Assembly: GCA_963576735.1 (NCBI GenBank)
Contig: OY755177.1
Span: 8,990,001-9,054,000 of the forward strand
Length of the DNA stretch: 64,000 bases
DNA from: Bedellia somnulentella
Lineage: Eukaryota; Arthropoda; Insecta; Lepidoptera; Bedelliidae
Direction of reading: 5' to 3'
Shown: positions 33,351-42,813 of the stretch, in pieces
Layout of the letters: the number at the start of each line of letters is the position of its first letter
Position numbering within the stretch: position 1 is the first letter of the stretch
Notes under the pieces: model-generated
Told to the model about the DNA's origin: nothing
Database searches by the model: none
What the model saw: only the letters and a program-made list of their open reading frames with translations
Made by a program: the position numbers and the translations under genes

Positions 33351-33702
33351 TCATAAATAAAAGATGTTATTAAAGGAAAGAAAAATTTCGACACTGGCGG
33401 GGTTCGAACCCGCGACCTTCGGGTATACGCCCCCGTCGCTCTGCCAACTGAGCTACAGTGTCAGTTGGCATCCAGCGCGAAATTTCTCTATCCTTTGTTT
33501 CATTTTTACACGTTCAAGTAGTGTTTGCGTTTCCTACCTCCGAATTTTAACTAATTCGGACGGCCACTTGTCTACCTTTTCAGATAGAATGCAAATGTTG
33601 GAAACGCCTAACTATCACATAATTTAATGTCTTTTTTTTTGACATGAATTCCTCATGTCAAAATTTTTCTTTCCTTTAATAACATCTTTTATTTATGAGT
33701 AA
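33351..33702 (-). repeat. tRNA-like foldback repeat, copy e (long TIRs)
   Basis: About 40-bp terminal inverted repeats: 'aaataaaagatgttattaaa' continuing to 'gaaagaaaaatttcg' on the left, and its complement on the right. They enclose the tRNA-like unit (33390-33462) and the ~150-bp leader also seen at 14620-14760. A further 'gacatgaattcctcatgtc' palindrome sits just inside the right repeat. Confidence 0.7.
33390..33462 (-). tRNA. tRNA-like pseudogene, best-paired copy
   Basis: 73 bases. The acceptor GACACTG/CAGTGTC, D-stem GCTC/GAGC and T-stem GCGGG/CCCGC all pair perfectly. The anticodon arm has 4 bp (CGGG/CCCG) around an 8-base GGCGTATA loop with no canonical U33. The acceptor differs from the other copies in compensating positions (CGG/CTG versus CTG/CAG). 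Confidence 0.55.
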
Positions 33703-35029
33703 TAATCCCCACATGAGGAATTCATGTCAAAAAAAAAAAAACATTAAATTATATTTAAATATATTTACCGATTTAATTAAAATTTAGGTTAACATTTAAT
33801 TGGTATACTTATATAAGTAGGATGAATCTTTACACGGTATACTTTGTGACACACAAAATGTGAACTATGTAGCTACTTACTAAATAAAACGATTATGTCT
33901 GGTATATTACATGTACGATTCTTTTTTAAAATAATTAAGTTTATATAAAGCATAATGAGAACTAAGTAACCAATTAAATAAGAAAAAGAAACTATGTATT
34001 CTGATGGTAAAAAATAAAGAAAATCTGAGAGTAAAGACGGATTGATTAAATAGTTTATTAATGGATTCAAGCAAAAAGTTTATAAAATGATGAATATAAG
34101 AATATTGTTAAAATTATGTATGTTGCTAGGCTGATATTTGCGTATGTTTTGGTATGGGGCGATGGAAGAGATAGTGTTGCATACATATATGGCGTGAAGA
34201 ATTCTATGAAGTCATCGCTGTGTGTGGTATGATTGAGATGGTAACGTGATGTGATTGTTATGATTTAAAAAGGTAATGGAATTTTGTCAAAGTTAGTATG
34301 ATGGATTTGAAGGTTAATGAAATGTAGTTTATAGAAAGGTAGTTTCAATTGATAAGTTTTTGATGTACATTTGACTAGATCACTCAGATGTTGTTTCGAT
34401 TATTTACCAATTGACAACTAAAAATTGATTGTAGAATAATGAAAGGTTTTCGAAAGTAGAATATAAAGTCATACAAGGTACACCAAGGTACAAAGCTGAT
34501 CATGACGCGGTTGAATACCCTTCGTGAAGAAAATTAGATACCAAAGAAGTGTTAAAAGAGAGAGATTGTAGAATAAGTATATAAATGCGCATATGATGTT
34601 AAAAAAATAAAAATTTGTACCTAAGAATATGTAAAAGGGCGGCTGACCCATTGAAGTAGTTTGTGTACCTTGAAAAGAGATAAACAATAATAAATATATA
34701 ACTTGAGATGGAAGCATGGTTGTCCACAGCTATTTTTAATTATATGATGAAAATATAAGAGAGAATACTATATAAAATGAATGAAATATAATAAAGTTAA
34801 TAACTATTGTGAAAGGGAATGAATAAAAAATTATATGTGGTAACAGTACTATGAAATGTCTTTAAAAATTTACTTAATTGCAATTACGCGGCAAATTGTT
34901 TGACCAACGATTTGTTTCAATATTTCCCGGATTTGACTATTAGATTTTAATTAAATTATAGTTTTAAGTTTAATATATAGAAAAATATGTTATCTAAATA
35001 TAAAATAATAACTTTTATATTTTTGTTTT

Positions 35030-35042
35030 CAAAAGGGGGAGG
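35030..35042 (+). promoter_or_regulatory. Polypurine tract
   Basis: aaaagggggagg immediately upstream of the 3' LTR; the expected primer for plus-strand synthesis in an LTR retrotransposon. Confidence 0.6.
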
Positions 35043-35107
35043 TGTAGTGTGGCACGCCCACATATTGATTGATATTGATGAATATAATGTCTTTAATTGT
35101 CATTGCA
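35043..35107 (+). repeat. 3' LTR, deleted (65 bp)
   Basis: Same first 25 and last 20 bases as the 5' LTR (a few changes), with about 49 bases lost between. Confidence 0.7.
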
Positions 35108-35349
35108 GAAGCATCACTCTGTCTTTTTTGTTGCTGCTAAAAATGGTTATCATCTATCGTCTAACAGTGTTCATGACTTTCAACCTCGTTACAGAAGAAC
35201 TGGTAAATCGCAAAGTAGTCATAAAAAATACCTTTTTGATTTTACAGTACGGAACCCAACCAACAGGATAAAAACTACACGTGTATAAAAATCCATCTTA
35301 ATCCGTTTAGTAGTTAGGGCGTGAAAAATTAACATCAAACTCGTTTTTT

Positions 35350-35500
35350 CAGTGCCAAGTAAAATTGAATTCAAATTCCGGCTATTCCCTGTAGTCTTAC
35401 TCGGTAGTCTTACCAGTAGGACTATTGGGATTTTTTGGCCCATTAGTCTTACTAGTAAGTCTATTGGGAAAATAATTCCCAGTGGTCTTACTAACCAATC
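35350..35500 (+). repeat. GTCTTAC-rich repeat, copy 1
   Basis: Starts near 'attcaaattccggctattcc' and consists of repeated, partly palindromic units such as tagtcttaccagtaggacta. A second copy in the opposite orientation lies at 50520-50660. Confidence 0.65.
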
Positions 35501-35894
35501 AAAACTTTTTGGTACCTCTAAATGTTCCAACTTTTATGTAGACCAAATAAGATTAATAGACATACCTCCTTTGTGAAATTGAATGTATGATTTAAAATCG
35601 AATATTTTTTTTAGCTGATTTCCTGTCACATTATATTTTGTTGAGGTGTATTTGCCATGAACTAAATAATTTTCAATATACATGGGAATGGGTTTGTCGT
35701 TGTAATATATTTTCCGCCAAAATACAGTCCCCAAAAGGTAAAATAACTATGTATTTATAGTATATATTTTGTCATTTTTTGTAGTTAAAGTACCAGGGTA
35801 GCATAAACATAAAAGCAGCATAAATAAAAAAGCTTATTGGTTTTATACAAAATTATCGGTCGGAGTTTATCAAAATCAGAATTATAGAATAATC

Positions 35895-36075
35895 AGAACG
35901 AAGAATCAACCAACAGATGTCCACTGGTGGAGAAAGGCTTTTCCGAAAGATCTCCATAAAAAACGGTTCTGTGTTGCCCAAAAAATTTTATCACGACGAA
36001 GTCGTCGGTCAACCTTATGGGAGACCTACGCAAAAAAGCAAACCGACCACAACAACCCTATTAATAACCTGATTC
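35895..36075. repeat. Dispersed repeat fragment
   Basis: 'agatgtccactggtggagaa' resembles a phrase common in lepidopteran dispersed repeats. Boundaries unknown. Confidence 0.35.
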
Positions 36076-36318
36076 ATGAAAAATATCACGTCTACCTCTG
36101 GAAATAGAGACAGAAGACACAAAAATAGGTAAGATAAATTAAGCATCGGAAAAATATTTGTACAGATTTTCAAGTTTATTAGTCATAACAACTTGTAGTT
36201 TATGCGTTCCTGGTACTTCAATTGAAAGTTGAATTAACGTACATTTTTATAGCTGCTTAAGTTATGATTTCCAAAAAAAATTTATAAGCGTTATAACTTA
36301 TAATAATAATAATAATAA

Positions 36319-37069
36319 TTTTACAAGGTACTTCACGAACCTTTCGTGGACCGTAAAGCCTCCCTGCATTGGCTGCGTTTCGGGGACCTCTTTGGGGAAA
36401 CCGAAGGTTTTGTCTGTGCAATACAGGACCAGGTTATCAAGACGCGGAACTATCGGAAATACATCCTAAAGGACGGTACCACAGACATCTGTCGAGCATG
36501 TGGCCGTCCCGGAGAGTCACTTAGGCATGTTATTTCCGGTTGTTCGGCTCTTGCTAACACTGAGTACTTGCACAGGCACAACCAAGCAGCCAAAATCCTG
36601 CATCAGGAGCTCGCTCTAAAATACGGACTCTTGCAACAGAGGCTGCCGTATTACAAGTATCTGCCGGAGCCTAGAAAACGACCGTGCCAAAATCTATTGG
36701 GACCGATCTGTTATCACGGACAGGACTATTCTAGCGAATAAGCCGGATATCGTGGTATGGGATCGGTCGCAGTTGAGGGTGTTTCTAGTGGATGTCACTA
36801 TCCCTCATGACGAGGGTCTCGTGAAAGCCGAAACCGAGAAGCGTCGGAAATATCTCGATCTGGCTCACGAGATCACCGACATGTGGGGTGTGACTTCGAC
36901 AGAAATAATCCCAATTGTTTTGTCCGCGAACGGGTTAATTCCAACCAGTCTCGCGACCAACTTGAGGCGGTTGGATTTCTGTGGCGTGTCGGTTCCAGCA
37001 CAAATGCAGAAAGCGGTGCTGCTCGATACGGCTCGGATCGTCCGTCGGTTCTTGAACCTGACTCCCTGA
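36319..37069 (+). pseudogene. Dong-like copy 1: finger plus endonuclease
   Basis: 5'-truncated inside the region upstream of the CCHC finger. It reads FGDLFGETEGFVCAIQDQ, the finger CRACGRPGESLRHVISGC, then after a 4-base deletion at about 36671 the frame changes and continues with VFLVDVTIPHDEG and the endonuclease end, stopping at 37067-37069. The deletion removes the aatc of the gagccaatccta seen in the other copies. No reverse transcriptase is present. Confidence 0.85.
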
Positions 37070-37151
37070 CCCCGACCGACTGTGCTCTTGTCGGGGAGTA
37101 CCGCCTCTCCCATTTAAAATTTATATTTTCATTTTCGGCCATGGGAGAGGC
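37070..37151 (+). promoter_or_regulatory. Two-hairpin 3' UTR of the Dong-like LINE (copy 1)
   Basis: Hairpin 1 starts at the base after the stop codon: CCCCGAC (37070-37076) pairs with GTCGGGG (37090-37096). Hairpin 2: GCCTCTCCCAT (37103-37113) pairs with ATGGGAGAGGC (37141-37151). Both recur after every copy (for example 39393-39440, 42268-42313 and 46920-46970), with a G-U replacement in hairpin 1 of copies 2 and 6. Such structures are candidate sites for recognition by the element's reverse transcriptase. Confidence 0.7.
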
Positions 37152-37173
37152 GAGAAACAAAAATGTTTTCCGA

Positions 37174-37189
37174 AATAATAATAATAATA
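37174..37189 (+). repeat. (AAT)n junction, copies 1/2
   Basis: aataataataataat between the 3' tail of copy 1 and the truncated 5' end of copy 2. Confidence 0.9.
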
Positions 37190-39357
37190 TGAAGTTGAAG
37201 TTGAAGGGGTTCACGCGCTGTCACGCTACTCTCGCCCGTCAGTTCCAACGCGCCCTCGAGAGTGGGACGCTCCCGAACTTCTTAACTACTGGGGTCACTC
37301 ATTTAGCTCCAAAGAGCGATGCTACCGCGGATCCATCACAATACCGCCCCATTACTTGTCTTTGCACAATTTACAAGACCTTGACATCCGTTCGGAGCTC
37401 CAAGATTACTCAACACATTGTTGATAACAATGTGATATCTGGAGCTCAGAACGGATGTAGGGGCGGTAGTCACGGTAGCAAGGAGCTGCTCCTCATCGAC
37501 GCGGTCGTAGGCCAACTGGTCAAACGCAACCGTCGGAACTTCTCCGCTGGCTGGATAGACTACAGGAAGGCGTTCGATTCGGTACCTCATACATGGCTCA
37601 TGAGGGTCCTCGAGCTGTACAAAATTGATAGTACAGTTCGACACTTCCTCGGGCAATGTATGGGGTGCTGGAGAACGATCCTGAGTTTAGACGGTCAGCG
37701 GATGACGGATGCGGATGACCAAATTGATATAAGGCGAGGGATTTTCCAGGGCGATTGCCTGAGTCCAGTTTGGTTTTGCTTGGCCCTGAATCCTCTAAGT
37801 ACACTCTTGGAGAATTCGGGGACGGGCTTTCAGTTTCGGAGAGGCGGACCACGCTTGCCTCATCTCCTTTACATGGATGACCTGAAGCTTTACGCCCCCA
37901 CGGCTGACAGATTGGCGGAGCTACTGACGATCACTAACGATTTCAGTGGTTCCGTCAAGATGGAGCTCGGGGTCGATAAGTGTGCGGTCATCCATGTTGA
38001 GAAGGGGCATGTCGTGCACTCTGATGGTGTCGATGTCGGCACCAATCATTTGAGGGCACTCTCCGAGGCTGAAACATACCGGTATCTGGGCATGTCACAA
38101 ACCATCGGTGTGAAGGTGGCAGACGTGAAACAGGGTGTTTGCGAGGAGTTTTGTGAACGCCTGAAAAGTGTGCTTAATAGCTACTTGTCAGGCGTTAATA
38201 AGATCCGAGCCATTAACTCCTGGGTCATGCCTGTACTGATGTACACATTTGGCGTGCTCAGATGGACTCAGACCGAACTCGACGCTCTGGACAGACGAGT
38301 CCGCACGATGATGACCTCTCATCGAATGCATCATCTGAGGTCGTCGGTTATGAGATTGTATATCCCGCGGAAGTTTGGTGGTCGAGGCCTCTTGAGTGCC
38401 AAAACTATGCACAACCGCGAGGTATGCAGCCTCAGAAACTATTTTTTGACGATGACGGATGATAGTATTCGGGGAGAGGTGGTCGCTAGTGTTAAAGGAC
38501 TGACTCCCTTATCGTTGGCCTTACAGGATTGGCGAACCCCGGAGGTACTTAGCACTTCTGATCGGGAGTCCGTATGGAAAGAGAAGGAGCTGCACGGGAG
38601 GTTTTACAAGGTACTTCACGAACCTTTCGTGGACCGTAAAGCCTCCCTGCATTGGCTGCGTTTCGGGGACCTCTTTGGGGAAACCGAAGGTTTTGTCTGT
38701 GCAATACAAGACCAGGTTATCAAGACGCGGAACTATCGGAAATACATCCTAAAGGACGGTACCACAGACGTTTGTCGAGCATGTGGCCGTCCCGGAGAGT
38801 CACTTAGGCATGTTGTTTCCGGTTGTTCGGCTCTTGCTAACACTGAGTACTTGCACAGACACAACCAAGCAGCCAAAATCCTGCATCAGGAGCTCGCTCT
38901 GAAATACGGACTCTTGCAACAGAGGCTGCCGTATTACAAGTATCTGCCGGAGCCAATCCTAGAAAACGACCGTGCCAAAATCTATTGGGACCGATCCGTT
39001 ATCACGGACAGGACTATTCTAGCGAATAAGCCTGATATCGTGGTATGGGATCGGTCGCAGTCGAGGGTATTTCTAGTGGATGTCACTATCCCTCATGACG
39101 AGGGTCTCGTGAAAGCCGAAACCGAGAAGCGTCGGAAATATCTCGATCTGGCCCACGAGATCACCGACATGTGGGGTGTGACTTCGACAGAAATAATCCC
39201 AATTGTTTTGTCCGCGAACGGGTTAATTCCAACCAGCCTCGCGACCAACTTGAGGCGGTTGGATTTCTGTGGCGTGTCGGTTCCAGCACAAATGCAGAAA
39301 GCGGTGCTGCTCGATACGGCTCGGATCGTCCGTCGGTTCTTGAACCTGACTCCCTGA
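37189..39357 (+). CDS. Dong-like copy 2: RT, CCHC finger and endonuclease, open
   Basis: 722 codons without interruption. An ATG happens to fall at the AAT junction; true element sequence starts at about 37201 (LKGFTRCHATLARQF). Visible parts in order: QYRPITCL, the WIDYRKAFDSVPHTWL palm strand, GIFQGDCLSPVWF, the active-site YMDD (37870-37881), the thumb, the CCHC finger CRACGRPGESLRHVVSGC, and the restriction-like nuclease with KPDIVVWD, FLVDVTIPHDEG and EKRRKYLDL. Relative to copy 5 it lacks roughly the first 400 residues, including DNA-binding and RT-0 regions. It is the only copy whose RT-to-endonuclease frame is unbroken. The longer open frame from 36883 is a run-on from copy 1 in the wrong frame. 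Confidence 0.85.
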   Translation: MKLKLKGFTRCHATLARQFQRALESGTLPNFLTTGVTHLAPKSDATADPSQYRPITCLCTIYKTLTSVRSSKITQHIVDNNVISGAQNGCRGGSHGSKELLLIDAVVGQLVKRNRRNFSAGWIDYRKAFDSVPHTWLMRVLELYKIDSTVRHFLGQCMGCWRTILSLDGQRMTDADDQIDIRRGIFQGDCLSPVWFCLALNPLSTLLENSGTGFQFRRGGPRLPHLLYMDDLKLYAPTADRLAELLTITNDFSGSVKMELGVDKCAVIHVEKGHVVHSDGVDVGTNHLRALSEAETYRYLGMSQTIGVKVADVKQGVCEEFCERLKSVLNSYLSGVNKIRAINSWVMPVLMYTFGVLRWTQTELDALDRRVRTMMTSHRMHHLRSSVMRLYIPRKFGGRGLLSAKTMHNREVCSLRNYFLTMTDDSIRGEVVASVKGLTPLSLALQDWRTPEVLSTSDRESVWKEKELHGRFYKVLHEPFVDRKASLHWLRFGDLFGETEGFVCAIQDQVIKTRNYRKYILKDGTTDVCRACGRPGESLRHVVSGCSALANTEYLHRHNQAAKILHQELALKYGLLQQRLPYYKYLPEPILENDRAKIYWDRSVITDRTILANKPDIVVWDRSQSRVFLVDVTIPHDEGLVKAETEKRRKYLDLAHEITDMWGVTSTEIIPIVLSANGLIPTSLATNLRRLDFCGVSVPAQMQKAVLLDTARIVRRFLNLTP

Positions 39358-39462
39358 CCCCGACCCACTGTGCTTTTGTTGGGGAGTACCGCCTCTCCCA
39401 TTTAAAATTTATGTTTTCATTTTCGGCCATGGGAGAGGCGAGGAACTAAAATTCATGCCTAA

Positions 39463-39474
39463 AATAATAATAAA
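39463..39474 (+). repeat. (AAT)n junction, copies 2/3
   Basis: aaaataataataa before the short third copy. Confidence 0.85.
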
Positions 39475-39630
39475 TGTTTTGTCCGCGAACGGGTAGATTC
39501 CAACCAGTCTCGCGACCAACTTGAGGCGGTTGGATTTCTGTGGCGTGTCGGCTCCAGCACAAATGCAGAAAGCGGTGCTGCTCGATACGGCTCGGATCGT
39601 CCGTCGGTTCTTGAACCTGACTCCCTGACC
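39475..39630 (+). pseudogene. Dong-like copy 3: 3' terminal scrap
   Basis: Only the last ~50 codons (VLSANG then a TAG where the others have TTA, IPTSLATNLRRLDFCGVS, RRFLNLTP) plus the 3' UTR. Its tail variant (gagaaacaaaaatgttttcc) is identical to that of copy 1 and unlike copies 2, 4, 5 and 6. Confidence 0.85.
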
Positions 39631-39732
39631 CCGACCGACTGTGCTCTTGTCGGGGAGTACCGCCTCTCCCATTTAAAATTTATATTTTCATTTTCGGCCA
39701 TGGGAGAGGCGAGAAACAAAAATGTTTTCCGA

Positions 39733-39748
39733 AATAATAATAATAATA
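39733..39748 (+). repeat. (AAT)n junction, copies 3/4
   Basis: aataataataataat, then copy 4 begins at aggcgatattctg. Confidence 0.9.
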
Positions 39749-39749
39749 G

Positions 39750-42053
39750 GCGATATTCTGAAAGGGTAAAGAGGTACCAACAGAATCGTCTCTTCATGAG
39801 TGACCAGAAGAAGTTCTACAGAACTTTGGAGCGTCCCGATGTGGTTTCGACGGGTCAGCGACCGGAAAAAGCCGACGTGGTTGCCTTTTGGCGTGGGCTT
39901 TGGTCGCTGCCTGTTGATCACGAAGAGGGCCGATGGTTCGAGGCGGTCGAGGGAGCTTGCGAGCCCATAGCGCCCATGAACCCCGTCAACATATCCGAGG
40001 AGGATGTGGTGGCTGCGATCCGTAAGGCTCCGAACTGGAAAAGTCCGGGGCCGGACGGATTGCACCATTACTGGTTGAAGGGGTTCACGCGCTGTCACGC
40101 TACTCTCGCCCGTCAGTTCCAAAGCGCCCTCGAGAGTGGGACGCTCCCGAACTTCTTAACTACTGGGGTCACTCATTTAGCTCCAAAGAGCGATGCTACC
40201 GCGGATCCATCACAATACCGCCCCATCACTTGTCTTTGTACAATTTACAAGACCTTGACATCCGTTCTGAGCTCCAAGATTACTCAACACATTGTTGATA
40301 ACAATGTGATATCTGGAGCTCAGAACGGATGTAGGGGCGGTAGTCGCGGTAGCAAGGAGCTGCTCCTCATCGACGCGGTCGTAGGCCAACTGGTCAAACG
40401 CAACCGTCGGAACTTCTCCGCTGGCTGGATAGACTACAGGAAGGCGTTCGATTCGGTACCTCATACATGGCTCATGAGGGTCCTCGAGCTGTACAAAATT
40501 GATAGTACAGTTCGACACTTCCTCGGGCAATGTATGGGGTGCTGGAGAACGATCCTGAGTTTAGACGGTCAGCGGATGACGGATGCGGATGACCAAATTG
40601 ATATAAGGCGAGGGATTTTCCAGGGCGATTGCCTGAGTCCAGTTTGGTTTTGCTTGGCCCTGAATCCTCTAAGTACACTCTTGGAGAATTCGGGGACGGG
40701 CTTTCAGTTTCGGAGAGGCGGACCACGCTTGCCTCATCTCCTTTACATGGATGACCTGAAGCTTTACGCCCCCACGGCTGACAGATTGGCGGAGCTACTG
40801 ACGATCACTAACGATTTCAGTGGTTCCGTCAAGATGGAGCTCGGGGTCGATAAGTGTGCGGTCATCCATGTTGAGAAGGGGCATGTCGTGCACTCTGATG
40901 GTGTCGATGTCGGCACCAATCATTTGAGGGCACTCTCCGAGGCTGAAACATACCGGTATCTGGGCATGTCACAAACCATCGGTGTGAAGGTGGCAGACGT
41001 GACGTGAAACAGGGTGTTTGCGAGGAGTTTTATGAACGCCTGAAAAGTGTGCTTAATAGCTACTTGTCAGGCGTTAATAAGATCCGAGCCATTAACTCCT
41101 GGGTCATGCCTGTACTGATGTACACGTTTGGCGTGCTCAGATGGACTCAGTCCGAACTAGACGCTCTGGACAGACGAGTCCGCACGACGATGACCTCTCA
41201 TCGAATGCATCATCCGAGGTCGTCGGTTATGAGATTGTATATCCCGCGGAAGTGTGGTGGTCGAGGCCTCTTGAGTGCCAAAACCATGCACAACCGCGAG
41301 GTATGCAACCTCAGAAACTATTTTTTGACGATGACGGATGATAGTATTCGGGGAGAGGTGGTCGCTAGTGTTAAAGGACTGACTCCCTTATCGTTGGCCT
41401 CATAGGATTGGCGAACCCCGGAGGTACTTAGCACCTCTGATCGGGAGTCCGTATGGAAAGAGAAGGAGCTGCATGGGAGGTTTTACAAGGTACTTCACGA
41501 ACCTTTCGTGGACCGTAAAGCCTCCCTGCATTGGCTGCGTTTCGGGGACCTCTTTGGGGAAACCGAAGGTTTTGTCTGTGCAATACAAGACCAGGTTATC
41601 AAGGCGCGGAACTATCGGAAATACATCCTAAAGGACGGTACCACAGACATCTGTCGAGCATGTGGCCGTCCCGGAGAGTCACTTAGGCATGTTATTTCCG
41701 GTTGTTCGGCTCTTGCTAACACTGAGTACTTGCACAGACACAACCAAGCAGCCAAAATCCTGCATCAGGAGCTCGCTCTGAAATACGGACTCTTGCAACA
41801 GAGGCTGCCGTATTACAAGTATCTGCCGGAGTCAATCCTAGAAAACGACCGAGCCAAAATCTATTGGGACCGATCCGTTATCACGGACAGGACTATTCTA
41901 GCGAATAAGCCTGATATCGTGGTATGGGATCGGTCGCAGTCGAGGGTATTTCTAGTGGATGTCACTATCCCTCATGACGAGGGTCTCGTGAAAGCCGACA
42001 CCGAGAAGCGTCGGAAATATCTCGATCTGGCTCACGAGATCACCGACATGTGA
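39750..42053 (+). pseudogene. Dong-like copy 4: long 5'-truncated, four lesions
   Basis: Begins at RRYSERVKRYQQNRLFMSD and includes the PNWKSPGPDGLHHYWL RT-0/1 region, YMDD, finger and nuclease. Lesions: a 5-bp duplication (acgtg) at about 41000 that creates a stop at 41005-41007 and shifts the frame; a CAG-to-TAG nonsense at 41403-41405; a 7-bp deletion after HEITDM at about 42050 that ends the frame; and scattered substitutions. The 5-bp duplication is shared with copy 5. Confidence 0.85.
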
Positions 42054-42334
42054 CTTCGACAGAAATAATCCCAATTGTTTTGTCCGCGAACGGGTTAATT
42101 CCAACCAGCCTCGCGACCAACTTGAGGCGGTTGGATTTCTGTGGCGTGTCGGTTCCAGCACAAATGCAGAAAGCGGTGCTGCTCGATACGGCTCGGATCG
42201 TCCGTCGGTTCTTGAACCTGACTCCCTGACCCCGACCGACTGTGCTTTTGTCGGGGGAGTACCGCCTCTCCCATTTAAAATTTATATTTTCTTTTTCGGC
42301 CATGGGAGAGGCGAGGAACTAAAAGTCATGCCCA

Positions 42335-42350
42335 AAATAATAATAATAAA
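42335..42350 (+). repeat. (AAT)n plus A-run junction, copies 4/5
   Basis: aaaataataataataaaaaa; copy 5 begins with ggcgtagggatg. Confidence 0.85.
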
Positions 42351-42567
42351 AAAAAGGCGTAGGGATGTGACGACCCCACCGCCCATTGTTGGAATGGCAG
42401 GATGAAATGTTTACCAGCTTGCCATTCCAGCAATGCAAATAGTGAGCGCTTGAGTTTGTAGGTGTTGACCGTGTCTACAAACTGGTCTCAGCGCAAAATA
42501 GAGCAATAACGGTCTCCCCGGGGCAAGTGAGTGAAACCCCGGGTGAATCTTTGCTCATCGTAATGGT
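42350..42567 (+). promoter_or_regulatory. Structured 5' leader of the Dong-like LINE
   Basis: Four consecutive inverted pairs: tgttggaatggca/tgccattccagca (about 42399-42455), agtttgtag/ctacaaact (42453-42483), cccgggg/ccccggg (42517-42543), and gctcatcgt/acgatgagc (42553-42586). Only this near-full-length copy retains the leader. R2-group elements are known to start with a self-cleaving HDV-like ribozyme; I could not fit that fold here by hand, so any such function is untested. Confidence 0.6.
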
Positions 42568-42813
42568 ATGCAAGACGACGATGAGCGTATAGGGCCGCTC
42601 CCCAGGGGTTATCGCTGGGGCGCGACTGGAGCTGGGGCTGGACGTGGCAGCATGCGGTCCCCCAGCCGTCCCAGACCGGCCCGACCACCTGGCCGGTCTG
42701 CGCGACCACCTCAGCCACCAGATGGCTTGGCATCGGTTGGGACTGGGGCAACTCAGTCCCAGCAGTCGGTGCCCGCCGCTGGTGGAGCTAGGCGCCGCAT
42801 GCAGTTGCTATGA
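42568..42813 (+). CDS. Dong-like copy 5: 81-codon leader ORF
   Basis: ATG at 42568, proline/arginine/glycine-rich (RWGATGAGAGRG, RPARPPGRSARPPQPPDG), ending RRRMQLL. Its TGA (42811-42813) overlaps the ATG of the next ORF (42810-42812) as ATGA. It has no recognisable domain. R4-clade elements usually have one long ORF, and the junction resembles an R..M(W)...MN sequence, so this may be the start of the main protein detached by a 1- or 2-base indel. A true reinitiation arrangement is the alternative. Confidence 0.55.
   Translation: MQDDDERIGPLPRGYRWGATGAGAGRGSMRSPSRPRPARPPGRSARPPQPPDGLASVGTGATQSQQSVPAAGGARRRMQLL

Larger units (their letters stand above)
32727..35107 (+). mobile_element. Non-autonomous LTR retrotransposon with GAAG TSD
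   Basis: Bounded by direct LTRs starting TGTAGTGTGGCACGC and ending TCATTGCA. It is flanked by the 4-mer gaag (32723-32726 and 35108-35111). A primer-binding-like TGGCGACCC follows the first LTR and a purine run precedes the second. The 2.2-kb interior shows no gag or pol motif in any frame I examined and hosts a tRNA-like foldback at 33351-33702. It must depend on a relative for movement. Confidence 0.75.

Noticed and set aside
36883..39357. 824-codon open frame spanning Dong-like copies 1 and 2
   Set aside because: Its first ~100 codons are copy 1 in the wrong frame plus its 3' UTR and AAT tract. Only 37189/37201 onward is real coding sequence.
42350..42460. HDV-like self-cleaving ribozyme at the 5' end of the Dong-like LINE
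   Set aside because: I tried to place P1-P2-P3-P4 and found hairpins but no convincing P2 or P1.1; kept only as a test in the findings.
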